Source: Candidatus Heimdallarchaeota archaeon
GTDB lineage: Archaea; Asgardarchaeota; Heimdallarchaeia; JABLTI01
Assembly: GCA_030614005.1 (NCBI GenBank)
Contig: JAUWKS010000020.1
Span: 1 to 54,033 of the forward strand
Length of the DNA stretch: 54,033 bases
Direction of reading: 5' to 3'
Shown here: one piece after another, positions 1 through 9,413 of the stretch
Layout: each line of letters opens with the position of its first letter
Numbering within the stretch: position 1 is the stretch's first letter
Notes under the pieces: generated by a model
What the model saw: the letters and a program-made list of their open reading frames with translations, nothing else
Database searches by the model: none
What the model was told of the DNA's origin: nothing
Position numbers and translations under genes: made by a program

Positions 1-203
1 GCGAATGATGAAAAACTCATTGTTAAACCACTAAGCACTTCTTTTAAGGTCCAATCCATTCCTGCAGTTCCATTAGGGATTAAATTAATACTCAGATCTT
101 CTTTAGGAAGAGTATTGTTTGCTGCTCTGACATTAACAGCTACTGTAACTATGAACGAAAGTAATATTGCGATAGCTATAAATTGAATGCTCTTTTTCAT
201 CAT
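1..203 (-). CDS. secreted protein, N-terminal fragment
   Basis: Reading the minus strand from 203 gives an open frame that runs off the left edge of the window, so only about 67 residues are visible. It begins with two Met, two Lys and then a hydrophobic stretch of about 18 residues (IQFIAIAILLSFIVTVAVN) ending near VRA-A, a classic signal peptide. An in-frame ATG at 224 would add seven residues. The visible mature part is ordinary and shows no recognisable domain. The function is unknown; it is probably an exported or surface protein. Confidence 0.6.
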   Translation of the reverse strand, partial: MMKKSIQFIAIAILLSFIVTVAVNVRAANNTLPKEDLSINLIPNGTAGMDWTLKEVLSGLTMSFSSF

Positions 204-435
204 TTTTCTACCTACTTGATTCATACCAATTTCTTTTTTTAAAATCTATCCTTTAGAATTTATTATTTGCCTTTAAATAGCTCTTATTTAATTATGTGTA
301 AATAAATAAGGTTTATAAAGATTCAAGTTAGTTTTAATTCGAGAAGATATTTCTCAATATATGCTCATTCCCACCTATTACATAATATTTCTGCTGATGG
401 TTTATTCAGAGAATAAGCCCGATTAACAAATTAGA

Positions 436-1374
436 GTGAGCAATTTGAAAAAGATTAAGATTATTACTGATAGTAGTTGCGATTTGACTATTGATGAATT
501 GAATGAATTAGATGTTGACTTTGTTCCTGCCTATGTAATCATTGACGGCAAAAAGTACAAACAGCATGTGAATATTACCACTGATGAAATGTATCATCAG
601 CTAATTGTTGAGAAGAAAACTATTACTTCTGCAGCATCGTCTCCGGGAGAATTTCATAAGGTTTATGAAAGAGCTTTCAAAGAAGCTGAATCTATTATTA
701 TCATAACTATTCACGGCAAGCTTTCAGCAATGTATAGTACTGCTAAGATGGTTGCAGATAAATTCTTTCCAAAAAGAGATATTACTGTTGTTGATTCAAA
801 AACTGCTTCTTTTGCGCATGCAATCCTTGTTCAAGAAGCAGCGCAATTAGTAAAACTTGGCAAATCAAAAGATGAAATAGTTGCTAGGTTAAGATTTCTG
901 GCTGAAAATACTAAAGCATTACCTCTTTTAGACACTCTTGAATATCTTTATCGTGGAGGAAGAATCAAACTCTATCAAAGATTATTGGGAAGTCTCGTTG
1001 GAATTAAAGCATTGGTTCTGATTGATAAAAAAGGTTCGAATATGGATGCAAAAGTAAAAGGTAGAAAGAATGCATTAATTCAAATGAAAATGTGTGGTTT
1101 GCAAATCTTAGATCGCTTGATCATCAAACGTTTATATGTTGCTTATTCAAACAACAAAGATCTTGCAATTGAAGTTGCGGACTTTTTACTCGAAAACAGC
1201 CCAGGCGATATTGAAATTTCTATAGGACAACTTGGTGCGGTTGTCGGTGTTCATGGGGGTAACGATGTCGTTGGTTTTGGATTTGTCGGAGAGTACAACG
1301 TCAAAATGTTCTCCAGTGTGGGAGAAACAACTAAAGATTTTATCAAAGAAAAATTACAAATTGTCAAGGGATGA
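436..1374 (+). CDS. DegV family fatty-acid-binding protein
   Basis: The 312-aa product has the length and layout of DegV/FakB proteins, which bind a fatty acid and, in bacteria, present it to a kinase. Visible hallmarks are the N-terminal TDSSCD (residues 11-16), TSAASSP (64-70), the GKLSAMYSTA loop and EYLYRGGRI near residue 170. Translation starts at GTG (436); no ATG lies upstream in frame before a stop. No DhaK-like fatty acid kinase (FakA) is adjacent, so the partner is unknown and binding of a lipid in this archaeon is inferred from the family. The 3' end overlaps the convergent gene by 21 bases. Confidence 0.88.
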   Translation: MSNLKKIKIITDSSCDLTIDELNELDVDFVPAYVIIDGKKYKQHVNITTDEMYHQLIVEKKTITSAASSPGEFHKVYERAFKEAESIIIITIHGKLSAMYSTAKMVADKFFPKRDITVVDSKTASFAHAILVQEAAQLVKLGKSKDEIVARLRFLAENTKALPLLDTLEYLYRGGRIKLYQRLLGSLVGIKALVLIDKKGSNMDAKVKGRKNALIQMKMCGLQILDRLIIKRLYVAYSNNKDLAIEVADFLLENSPGDIEISIGQLGAVVGVHGGNDVVGFGFVGEYNVKMFSSVGETTKDFIKEKLQIVKG

Positions 1375-2931
1375 GTCACTAGATTCATCCCTCTCAGCCA
1401 TTTTTTCTGTATATTGAGCTATGGTTATATTCTTAACTTGTTCTGGGTTTTCCGTTAAATTAGTAATGAGAGACAAGTATCCTGTTAGTACTTTTTCAGG
1501 AGGTATTGTTTTGAAATTTCTTATCACTTGTGCTTCTTTTACTCCTATGCAACGTAGTTTAAGTTCTTGATCAGATATTTTTTCGAATAACAAGCTAAGT
1601 TGGTATTTCTTTTTTATAGTAGGATGAAGTAATTTGAAGGATAGATAAACAACATTTCGTGTTAAATCTTGTTGTGAATTTTCCGTTTCTAATAATTCTT
1701 GATATTTTTTTGGGAGAATCAATTTTTCAATATTGACTGTATTCACCTTTTCATAAGCTTCTTGTTGTATATTAGATTCTATTTTAGTCAATAATTTAGA
1801 GTTAATAATAATGTTACTAAATTTACTTGTAACATAAGATAATGAGTATAACTCATTGTAATCAGGTGATTTTTCATTCTCACTTGCTGTTACACATTGC
1901 CAGTAAGATGCTTCTCTTGAGATTCTTACTCTCTTTTGAGATTTAATTGGATCATAATCTTGGAATTCTTTTGTAACCAAAAGGTCATCACTTTTATGTG
2001 ATTGTTCTTTGATATCAATGAGTTCCTTGTATTTTTTCTTCAAGGTGTTTCTAGCCATTCGATTCCACAAATCACCCCAATCAATAAAGAGGAAAAGAGC
2101 TATTATTCCAATGCTTGCTATCCAAACAATAGCTGATAACCAAATTGGAGGTGCTTCTCCGGCTGTTCCGTCAGATTGCAAACCAAATGCCCAGAAAATA
2201 ATTCCACCAACACTGGTACCTGCGAGATATTTTGCTACAAGCCCAGTTCCAGTTGTAAGGACAATTTTTCCAAAAAAGCACCAAATAACCGTTTTCCAAA
2301 GAGCATAGCCTAACAATCCAATGAAAATCAGTATCGCATCATCAGGTAACGGAGTCGCTGCAAAGAGAAAAATAATCAAAGGTGCAAGACCTCTATCGAT
2401 CCATTTTTGTGCTCTAGCAACTTGTTTTTCCATACTACCTTCTATTACGTTTTTACTTGCTCTGCCAATTAACCATGCGGAAGTTTCACCAATCGCTGCA
2501 CCAGCACCTGCTGCTACTCCCATTAGTACAATAAGTGGTGCTGTTATTGATGGCCTTGTTGCAACTGCTACCAAAGCGATTGTGTATGGTACAGGAAAAA
2601 TAACCGTAAAATTACCAAAAATAGATATAACAAATATTCCGAGAAAGATACCAAATAAGCCAACTTTTTTTTCAAACCAATCTACAATATTGGTCATAAT
2701 TTCTCCCATGTTTATATTCAAGGCTGCTAAAACGATTATTACCACAACAAACAAGGAAAGAAAAATGATTGATGCCAATCGTTCTTTATCTTTTGTAAAC
2801 CAATCCCATATCCGTCTGAAAGAATTTTCACGCTCTTCAAATTCATATTCGTTTCTTTGAACAGAATCATTATTCGGCTCTCTATGCTCAAAATTCTGTT
2901 CCAATTTACCATTCTTCTCAGACATGATCAT
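1354..2931 (-). CDS. VTT/DedA-domain membrane protein with long cytosolic tail
   Basis: The 525-aa protein has a hydrophilic N-terminus of about 45 residues, a first membrane segment (residues about 48-72), then a region typical of the VTT (SNARE-associated/DedA) family: a Gly-rich stretch with FPVPYTIALVA, GAAIGETSAWLIGR and FLFAATPLPDDAILIFIGLLG. The family includes eukaryotic TMEM41B/VMP1 scramblases and bacterial DedA transporters. More membrane segments follow to about residue 285, and then about 240 charged residues without a recognised domain, unusually long for the family. Lipid or small-ion transport is inferred from the family only. It converges on and slightly overlaps the DegV gene. 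Confidence 0.75.
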   Translation of the reverse strand: MIMSEKNGKLEQNFEHREPNNDSVQRNEYEFEERENSFRRIWDWFTKDKERLASIIFLSLFVVVIIVLAALNINMGEIMTNIVDWFEKKVGLFGIFLGIFVISIFGNFTVIFPVPYTIALVAVATRPSITAPLIVLMGVAAGAGAAIGETSAWLIGRASKNVIEGSMEKQVARAQKWIDRGLAPLIIFLFAATPLPDDAILIFIGLLGYALWKTVIWCFFGKIVLTTGTGLVAKYLAGTSVGGIIFWAFGLQSDGTAGEAPPIWLSAIVWIASIGIIALFLFIDWGDLWNRMARNTLKKKYKELIDIKEQSHKSDDLLVTKEFQDYDPIKSQKRVRISREASYWQCVTASENEKSPDYNELYSLSYVTSKFSNIIINSKLLTKIESNIQQEAYEKVNTVNIEKLILPKKYQELLETENSQQDLTRNVVYLSFKLLHPTIKKKYQLSLLFEKISDQELKLRCIGVKEAQVIRNFKTIPPEKVLTGYLSLITNLTENPEQVKNITIAQYTEKMAERDESSDSSLDNL

Positions 2932-3181
2932 CTACCTGTTTCAATTTTATAAGTTATACAATTGGGAGAGTAAAGTTAGTTTTTATATTTACTGTAATAA
3001 CTAAAATAATAAATATTTGCAAATCTAATCAATTATCGATTTCAATAGTTATCGACAATAAAAAAAAGAGCGCAATGGTTCGATAGTACAGTTTTTAACT
3101 GATGAAGAATAACTAGTACTATCAAATTAGAAATTAGTCAAACCTCCATTAAATTAGGAGGGAATTGGAGACATAAACAGA

Positions 3182-4828
3182 ATGGCTTTTCAAAAAGAAA
3201 ACCAAATGGGAATCCCCCTAGGGGATAATTTTGTAGACTTCACGACAAGAGTTGATAAGATTTCTCTAGAGACAATAGTAGAGGTTTCTGCTAAGTATAA
3301 TTGCAAGCAAGAATTTGCTGGTGTTATTCATTTAATATCCACTGACTTAAACGTCGACTCTGAATTAATTTTAAGTGATCTCCAAAGCGAATTGAAACGA
3401 CTTGAAAAAATAGGTGAAGAACCCCCAGAAATAGAAACATATTTGCACAGGTTTGCAATTTCAGAAGGGAAATGGATTGCTTTTCTTAGAGAATCATTTC
3501 CAAACAATCTGATAAAAGAAGGGAAAAAAATCCAAGAACAATTTGCAAAAATAGGTAAATTGAAAGGTAGCGATTTAATAACTTTGGCAACGCAAATAAT
3601 GATGGAAAGGCAATTTATCGCTGCAAATACAATTCTACCAGTAATAGATAAGTGGGTTGAGGAACATAAAGGATCCACAGATTACGAGGCAGCTCTCCAC
3701 ATACTCAGAGGATATATGAAGAAACGAGATTTTGTTGATATTATAAAACAAATGGAAGAAGCCAAAGAACATCTTGTAAAGCAAATACAAATTTTAGGTG
3801 ATATTTTAGCAAATGCGGAAAGCACAAATTGGATTTTTCGCTCATTAATTGAAGTTGAACTATTATTCGAGGATTTGAGTCAAAGTTTAGCAGACTTAAC
3901 AAATAAAGGTGCAGCAGATATTGTTTTGTGGCTCGTGTCAAAAAGCTATGAAAAGGCTACCGGAGACTTTACTTCTCAAGAAGATATGTCAAAATTGATT
4001 ATGCGATTCCAATTAGAATCTGCTTTAGGTATCGCTTCTGCATCTCCCTTGGCAACTTTGGAATATGAACTTTTGTCTTTAAATTACAAAGACAATTTAG
4101 CGAAATCAAAATTAGTTGATGAAATGATACTAAAAGCTTGGAAAGAAGCACGAATTGGGAACACCCCACTAGACATCGGAAGGGAAATTCTCTCACTATT
4201 GATGGATTATAGTAATACCTCACCATTATTTTTATCAAAATTACCAAGACATTTTGCGTATGTTACGGAATTTTTTGAAAGTGATAAACTAAGACTAGCT
4301 CGTGCACTTGAAAAAGCTAAAATAAAAGGGAAGGAACCAACTGCTAAAGAAATGCAGAATGCTGTTATTCTTGATTATTTAATCATTTTTGCTCGAAATT
4401 TTGTAGCTGGTAATATGAAAGCAGATGATAAAGACCTTAATGTTCCAGATGAACCTAAGAGATTGGATCTAACACCTGCAGAAAAAGATATTATTGACAT
4501 GATCGATGCTGCAGTTCAAAGAGGTATTCGTTCCCAAAACAGAACACAAGCAATGAAAGTTCTTGCAGCACAAATAAATTCCATGTATCAAAGATGTCTC
4601 AATCAAGTTAAAAACGAAGTTTCTGTTGGTGAATGCATGCTCTACGGCATCTATAATTTAAATGGCATTGAAATATCTAGAGAAAAAGCAAGAAATTTGA
4701 TTCTCGATCATTTCACTCGAATGAAAGTTTCAGCTGCTACTTCTGGAAAGAAAAGGATTGACTCGGTAGTTCAAAAAGCAATTGCTATTGAAATTGAAGA
4801 AAAAATATTCAAAAGGGATATCAAATAA
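3182..4828 (+). CDS. helix-rich protein of unknown function (548 aa)
   Basis: I do not recognise this protein. The sequence is almost entirely predicted helix with few Gly/Pro, no signal peptide and no membrane segment, so a soluble alpha-solenoid-like fold is plausible. The C-terminal third (from about residue 425, beginning LTPAEKDIIDMIDAAV) is the most regular and could be a separate helical domain. The start follows GGAGGGAATTGGAG upstream and sits 250 bp from the divergent VTT gene, so it probably has its own promoter; an imperfect inverted repeat (GATAGTA...TACTATC, about 3082-3125) lies in that gap. The next gene is convergent, so this is a single-gene transcript. Confidence 0.7.
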   Translation: MAFQKENQMGIPLGDNFVDFTTRVDKISLETIVEVSAKYNCKQEFAGVIHLISTDLNVDSELILSDLQSELKRLEKIGEEPPEIETYLHRFAISEGKWIAFLRESFPNNLIKEGKKIQEQFAKIGKLKGSDLITLATQIMMERQFIAANTILPVIDKWVEEHKGSTDYEAALHILRGYMKKRDFVDIIKQMEEAKEHLVKQIQILGDILANAESTNWIFRSLIEVELLFEDLSQSLADLTNKGAADIVLWLVSKSYEKATGDFTSQEDMSKLIMRFQLESALGIASASPLATLEYELLSLNYKDNLAKSKLVDEMILKAWKEARIGNTPLDIGREILSLLMDYSNTSPLFLSKLPRHFAYVTEFFESDKLRLARALEKAKIKGKEPTAKEMQNAVILDYLIIFARNFVAGNMKADDKDLNVPDEPKRLDLTPAEKDIIDMIDAAVQRGIRSQNRTQAMKVLAAQINSMYQRCLNQVKNEVSVGECMLYGIYNLNGIEISREKARNLILDHFTRMKVSAATSGKKRIDSVVQKAIAIEIEEKIFKRDIK

Positions 4829-4865
4829 TTACTTTATCCCTTTTTCAAACTATTTTTATTAATTA

Positions 4866-6047
4866 TTATTGAAGTGTTGCTAGAATATCATTAGTTCTTT
4901 TAATGCCCTCAAGGATATCTACTAATCCACTTGCAAGTGAAATTCTAAGGTAATTTTCTTCGTTTCCAAAAACGGAACCCGCAGTTAAAGCAACTCCTTT
5001 CTCTTCTAGAATCTTTACCGCAAGCTTATTCGAAGGTATGGAACCCTCATATTTCATAAAAAGATAAAAAGCGCCTTCAGGTTTTCTGCAAGAAAGATAA
5101 TCACATTGTTCGATTAATTCAAGACTCTTATCACGACGAATTTTATATTCAGCAACCATTTTCATCGTTGGTTCTTCTAATTCAAGAGCTTTTATTGCAG
5201 CCCATTGTGTCGGTGTATTTACACACGTGCTAATATTCTGTTGCACTTTATTCATAGAATCAACAAGCTCTTTGTTACCAATTGCGTATCCAAATCTCCA
5301 TCCAGTCATAGCATGAGATTTGCTTAATCCATCAATAACTAAGGTTCGATCCAATGATTGAGAGACCGATAGATATTGGTGGTATTTTCCCTCAAAAATA
5401 ATTTTCTTGTATATTTCATCAGTGATTATCATTAAATCATTATCGTTAGATAAATCGTTGATGAATTTCAATGTATCCAAATCGTAAATTGTCCCTGTAG
5501 GGTTACTTGGTGAGTTGATTAGAAGTGCTTTAGTGTTTTTATCTATTGCATCTTTGATGGATTCTTCTGGAAAACTAAAATCTTCGGTAACAGCTTGAAC
5601 GACTCTTGTTTCTGCACCAATAAATTGAATTATTCCCGAGTAACTAGGCCAAAAGGGAGAAATAACTGCGATGTTGTCTCCAGGGTCAACTAATGAAACT
5701 AATGCATTAAACAATGATGCCTTAGCTCCAGGAGTAGTTATCACATTTCTTTTGGGATCAATTTCAACACCAGTATCTTTTGAATGAACTGAAGCGATTT
5801 TTTCTAGCAAGGGTCGTACTCCCTTTGAAGAAGTGTATCCTGTTTTGCCTTCTTTCATAGCATTATAGGCAGCCTCAATAATCTCAGTTGGAGTATTAAA
5901 ATTCGGTTGACCAATTTCAAGATGGATAATTTCCTTTCCTTTAGCTTCTAATTCTGTTGACAGTATTTTCATTTTCAAGGTTCCACTAGCAGGAACACGA
6001 AGAGCACATTTTGATAGTTTGTTATTTTTAGATGTCATATGAAACAC
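4866..6047 (-). CDS. class I/II pyridoxal-phosphate aminotransferase (aspartate aminotransferase-like)
   Basis: At 393 aa this is a standard fold-type I aminotransferase. It shows the N-terminal IHLEIGQPNFNTP segment, SNPTGTIYD, ITDEIYKKI (Asp binding the pyridine nitrogen) and SKSHAMTGWRFGYAIG with the Schiff-base Lys. The C-terminal half carries LRISLAS, the Arg for the substrate alpha-carboxylate. Family members transfer amino groups between aspartate, aromatic or branched amino acids and 2-oxoglutarate; substrate cannot be read from the sequence. It is transcribed alone toward the 548-aa gene and follows rpl12 by 250 bp. Confidence 0.88.
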   Translation of the reverse strand: MFHMTSKNNKLSKCALRVPASGTLKMKILSTELEAKGKEIIHLEIGQPNFNTPTEIIEAAYNAMKEGKTGYTSSKGVRPLLEKIASVHSKDTGVEIDPKRNVITTPGAKASLFNALVSLVDPGDNIAVISPFWPSYSGIIQFIGAETRVVQAVTEDFSFPEESIKDAIDKNTKALLINSPSNPTGTIYDLDTLKFINDLSNDNDLMIITDEIYKKIIFEGKYHQYLSVSQSLDRTLVIDGLSKSHAMTGWRFGYAIGNKELVDSMNKVQQNISTCVNTPTQWAAIKALELEEPTMKMVAEYKIRRDKSLELIEQCDYLSCRKPEGAFYLFMKYEGSIPSNKLAVKILEEKGVALTAGSVFGNEENYLRISLASGLVDILEGIKRTNDILATLQ

Positions 6048-6302
6048 CCTTGCTTAATATAATTCATTTCCGACTTTCTGGTTCGTTATTAACGGAATCC
6101 CATTATTAACAATCTAATGCAGAGGTACATTCTTATTTTTATTCGTTGCTATCTCTCAGCATTTATTCAATGAAAAATATGACACAAAGAAGCAAATCTT
6201 TGTAAAGGTCGAAAAATAAATAAAAATAATAGAATTTGCCAACACTCTTTTCAGAGCATTGACGGAAATTTTTTCTCTGTGAAAAAGTAATCAGATTATT
6301 GC

Positions 6303-6629
6303 TCAACCAAAGAGTGAGCTTAATCCAGACTCTTCTTCCTCTTCTTCTTCTTCTTCTGGTTCTGGGGCAGCTGCGGGAGCAGCGGCTTTTGCAGCGGCTT
6401 TTGCAGCAGCTTTTGCAGCAGCTGGAGCGGCGGCGGGAGCGGCGGCTGGCATAACAGCAGCAGATTTGATGGCATCTTTGATGTTAACTTCACCGAGAGC
6501 AGCGACTAAACCTTTGATCCTGTTCTTGTCTGGAGTTAATCCAGCAGCGGTCAATATATCACCAATAGCTTTTTCGGTGACCTTTTTACCAGATGAATGT
6601 AGTATTAATGAAGCATGAAGGTATTCCAT
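6303..6629 (-). CDS. rpl12: 50S ribosomal protein P1 (archaeal L12)
   Basis: The 108-aa product begins MEYLHASLILHSSGK, has the helical dimerisation domain (GDILTAAGLTPDKNRIKGLVAAL), an Ala/Pro/Lys hinge (residues about 60-90), an acidic run of Glu and the terminal GLSSLFG used to recruit translation GTPases. It forms the ribosomal stalk with L10/P0. In most archaea it is the last gene of an L11-L1-L10-L12 operon; here neither neighbour is a ribosomal protein gene, so it has been separated from that operon. It is divergent from the winged-helix gene at 6879. Confidence 0.95.
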   Translation of the reverse strand: MEYLHASLILHSSGKKVTEKAIGDILTAAGLTPDKNRIKGLVAALGEVNIKDAIKSAAVMPAAAPAAAPAAAKAAAKAAAKAAAPAAAPEPEEEEEEEEESGLSSLFG

Positions 6630-6878
6630 TTTTGTTTTTCTCCAATTTTTCTTACTATTTTTTTAGTTTTAGTTTGGTTTACAAGTACAAGATACTTGCA
6701 ACTATCTTGAGAAGGTTTTTGTTTCTTTTAAAAATCTTCTGTTGACAAACAAAAATACTGACTGAGGCAATATCATTTAAGTCACGTATAATAATTATTG
6801 CTAAAGAAATAATTAAATCCATAAATGTTAAAAACATAAATAAAAGGTAATTTTATAATATAGCGAGGGAAATAAACA

Positions 6879-7715
6879 ATGGTTCCACAGAAAAAAAATC
6901 CGGAAAAAAAGAAGAAATCCATCCCAAAAGATAAGATTATCAAAATGGTGAAAGATCAAGAATATGTTGATTTAGGAGAACCTTTTGGTGAGAGTGCAAG
7001 AAGATATCTTGCTTTTCAATTAACAAAATTAATCGATAAAAGGGAAATAACTGGGACGGTAATCACTCCAGAAGGAGTTTTCATTTCTCTAACAAGTTCC
7101 GAAGTGAAGGATATTGTTCGCTTGATTAAAGCGAAGGGTTTTTGCAACCTTGAAGAGCTTGCTGTCGAGAACAAGTGGAATCCTAAAGTAGTAACATTGG
7201 TTGCAAAGTCACGAATTAACCTTATACAAAGAAAGGATGATAAAATAATCACCAGGGATTCTGCAAAAGATATTCTCTATCAAAATGTTGTTCAAGGTGT
7301 CGATGTTGATATCTATGAACTTGCAGAAGAATTACAACTTAAGAAATCTATTACTAGAGAATTACTACAATCGTTAATTGAAGATGGTAAGATTGAAGGT
7401 GTTTATGTAAAATCGTCCCATAAATTTCTACCAATGGAGCAGCTTGAAGAATCTATTAGAGAACTAATTGAGGATTTGGAAAATCAAAAAGTATCACAAG
7501 TATCGTTTGGAGCAATAGCAGAGGATTACAGTATTTCAGATGATCAGGTATACAATATTTTGTTGAAACTTCATAATGTCGGAGATATTGACGTTCAACT
7601 AAATTTGGGCTTGAAAATTTGTTTAATCAAAGAAAATATTGAATTGGAGAAAATTATTGAGAGAATACCTGAAGAAGAGAGAAAATTGGATGTCGAAGAT
7701 TTAACTCAGAAATAG
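6879..7715 (+). CDS. tandem winged-helix protein resembling the N-terminal region of UFL1
   Basis: The 278-aa product starts with a Lys-rich tail (residues 1-20) followed by about four repeats with winged-helix character: residues about 20-80 (ESARRYLAFQLTKLIDKREI, ending in the beta wing GTVITPEGVFIS), 85-130, 135-195 (LLQSLIEDGKIEGVYV then KFLP) and 200-260. The order helix pair, 'LIDxGxIxGxxV', 'xxFLP' resembles the tandem winged helices of the UFM1 E3 ligase UFL1, recalled as ELVNSGRLRGTVV then FVP. It lacks UFL1's long C-terminal part. No UFM1-like or E1/E2 gene is adjacent. An alternative is a PCI-like or transcription-related winged-helix protein. Confidence 0.5.
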   Translation: MVPQKKNPEKKKKSIPKDKIIKMVKDQEYVDLGEPFGESARRYLAFQLTKLIDKREITGTVITPEGVFISLTSSEVKDIVRLIKAKGFCNLEELAVENKWNPKVVTLVAKSRINLIQRKDDKIITRDSAKDILYQNVVQGVDVDIYELAEELQLKKSITRELLQSLIEDGKIEGVYVKSSHKFLPMEQLEESIRELIEDLENQKVSQVSFGAIAEDYSISDDQVYNILLKLHNVGDIDVQLNLGLKICLIKENIELEKIIERIPEEERKLDVEDLTQK

Positions 7716-7836
7716 AAAACCTAATAAAAAGCGCAATATGTGGTTAAAAGAAAGTTTTTATTTAGAAGTAAATAAAGTCAACTAAGATTAATGAACAAAG
7801 AATAGAATGCAGGTAAGAATAAATGGAGAAAAAAAA

Positions 7837-8613
7837 ATGAGTGCTAAACCACCTAAAAAACCTAGAAAAATTCCAGATGAATATGAAGTATTGACAATTA
7901 AATTAACTATGGAACTCAAAAAAGAAGTGGGAAAAGAAATCGCTGCTTTACTTCTTGTTGGAAGCGTTGCTAATAACAATTACATGAAAGGTGACTCTGA
8001 TTGTGATTTCTATCTAGTAATTAAGAAAGACAGAGATAAACAAGTAGAAATTCTCCAGAAGATTGGTGTAATAAAAGCAAAATTTGAAAATGATCCTCAA
8101 TATTCCTCTCTATTAGATTTAATGGTTTTCTTTGAAGAAGATCTTAATGAAGAAAATATTAATGCTTCAAGTATTGTTAATTGGGTTCACATTTGGACAG
8201 GACAAAATGGAATCCTGAAAATTGGCGAAGAAAATCCATTCTCAAAGGTTAAAATAACTCCTGGTAAGCTCAAAAAAGGAGCTACTCAAATGTGTTTAGA
8301 TAATGTATTTGTTATGCGTGATAGTTTTATAAACACTCCAGCAGGCAAAGATGGAGAACTAACCTTTTATGCGAGTGATGCAGTAATTGGGTGTGCTCAA
8401 GCATATTTAGTTCATTTAGGCGAAAAGAAATTTAACAGATATAACATACCTGAACTTTTCGCAGAGAAAAGCACTGTTAAAGTAGATTCAAAAATAATCA
8501 AAGACGCGAGAGATTACCGATTAGGAGTAAAAATCGATGACGTTCATGATTTTCTAGAAAAATGCTACGATTTTGGTTGGACGTTATTAGAGGTTATGCT
8601 TAAAGGTAAATAA
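7837..8613 (+). CDS. nucleotidyltransferase-fold protein
   Basis: The product (about 258 aa) has the minimal polymerase-beta-type nucleotidyltransferase signature near its N-terminus: LLVGSVANNNYMKGDSDCDFYLVI, i.e. G-S followed about 10 residues later by D-x-D, with a third acidic residue likely in LLDLMVFFEED. The rest is a helical domain (TFYASDAVIGCAQAYLVHLGEKKF) like those pairing with HEPN or aminoglycoside transferase-like proteins. I chose ATG 7837 because GGAG sits 8 bases upstream; an in-frame ATG at 7807 would add 10 residues. It is followed after 24 bases by the RecA-type ATPase, so the two are probably co-transcribed. The substrate is unknown. Confidence 0.7.
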   Translation: MSAKPPKKPRKIPDEYEVLTIKLTMELKKEVGKEIAALLLVGSVANNNYMKGDSDCDFYLVIKKDRDKQVEILQKIGVIKAKFENDPQYSSLLDLMVFFEEDLNEENINASSIVNWVHIWTGQNGILKIGEENPFSKVKITPGKLKKGATQMCLDNVFVMRDSFINTPAGKDGELTFYASDAVIGCAQAYLVHLGEKKFNRYNIPELFAEKSTVKVDSKIIKDARDYRLGVKIDDVHDFLEKCYDFGWTLLEVMLKGK

Positions 8614-8637
8614 AAATTTCAATGAAGGGAATAAGAT

Positions 8638-9303
8638 TTGTCAAGTGAAAAAATTATTATTAGACTGAAGGACCTTGTCGGTAGAACAGATTCGCAAATT
8701 TACTTAATCATTGGCCCCCCAGGTTCAGGGAAGGAAAGATTTGCATTACAGTATTTAGTTGATGGTTTAGCTGAGAAAAATAATGGTGTATTTCTCACAA
8801 CTGATAGTTTTCCAAGTGAAATAATTGATAAAATGAAACAACTAGGTATTGATCCTTCTACTTATATCTCAGCAAAACAATTACAATTCATAGATGTCTT
8901 CTCCTATCGCACTGGCGAAAGTGTAAAAGATAATGGTTTGACTGTAGATAACATTCGAGAATTAACTAGTATAAGTGTAATCATCAAGAAACTCATTGAT
9001 GCTAATGATAAGCTTACACTAGTAATGAATACAATTTCCACAATTTCCATTTATAATTCTGAGATAGCAATACTCGATTTTATTCAAGCACAAGTCGCCA
9101 GATTAAAGCAACGTAATCATAGCGGAGTTATCGTTGCTCAACAAGGTATGATGAATGAAAAAGTCATACAAGGAATAAAAGCAATTGTTGATGGCGTTAT
9201 TGAATTCCAATCGATTACTAACGAGAAAGGTGTCTCTCAAAAAAGATTACGAGTAGAATTTGCACCTAAAATTAGGAAGTCTGGTTGGATCAATCTTTAC
9301 TAA
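8638..9303 (+). CDS. RecA-superfamily (KaiC/RadA-like) ATPase
   Basis: This 221-aa protein has a Walker A motif IIGPPGSGKERFALQYL (about residues 25-40), a KaiC-type spacing to LTTDSFPSEI, a Walker B-like strand (KLTLVMNTIST, around residue 120, lacking the usual terminal Asp) and a final strand pair ending FAPKIRKSGWI. It is a single-domain KaiC-like ATPase of the type common in archaea, often linked to signalling or motility. Translation starts at TTG with GAAGGGA upstream. The weak Walker B means ATP hydrolysis may be reduced or lost. It lies directly downstream of the nucleotidyltransferase gene. Confidence 0.7.
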   Translation: MSSEKIIIRLKDLVGRTDSQIYLIIGPPGSGKERFALQYLVDGLAEKNNGVFLTTDSFPSEIIDKMKQLGIDPSTYISAKQLQFIDVFSYRTGESVKDNGLTVDNIRELTSISVIIKKLIDANDKLTLVMNTISTISIYNSEIAILDFIQAQVARLKQRNHSGVIVAQQGMMNEKVIQGIKAIVDGVIEFQSITNEKGVSQKRLRVEFAPKIRKSGWINLY

Positions 9304-9413
9304 TAAGCAATTGATATTCCTAATTTTTCATTATTTTTTTTCTTTCTTCCTTAAATGAAAGTTTATTGATAGATTTAAATAGACCCTTGTGAAAAGTTAC
9401 CAAGTGGTAAACT

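Noticed and set aside
2009..2860. Plus-strand ORFs opposite the VTT gene
   Set aside because: No ribosome site, composition is the mirror of a membrane protein; shadow frames.
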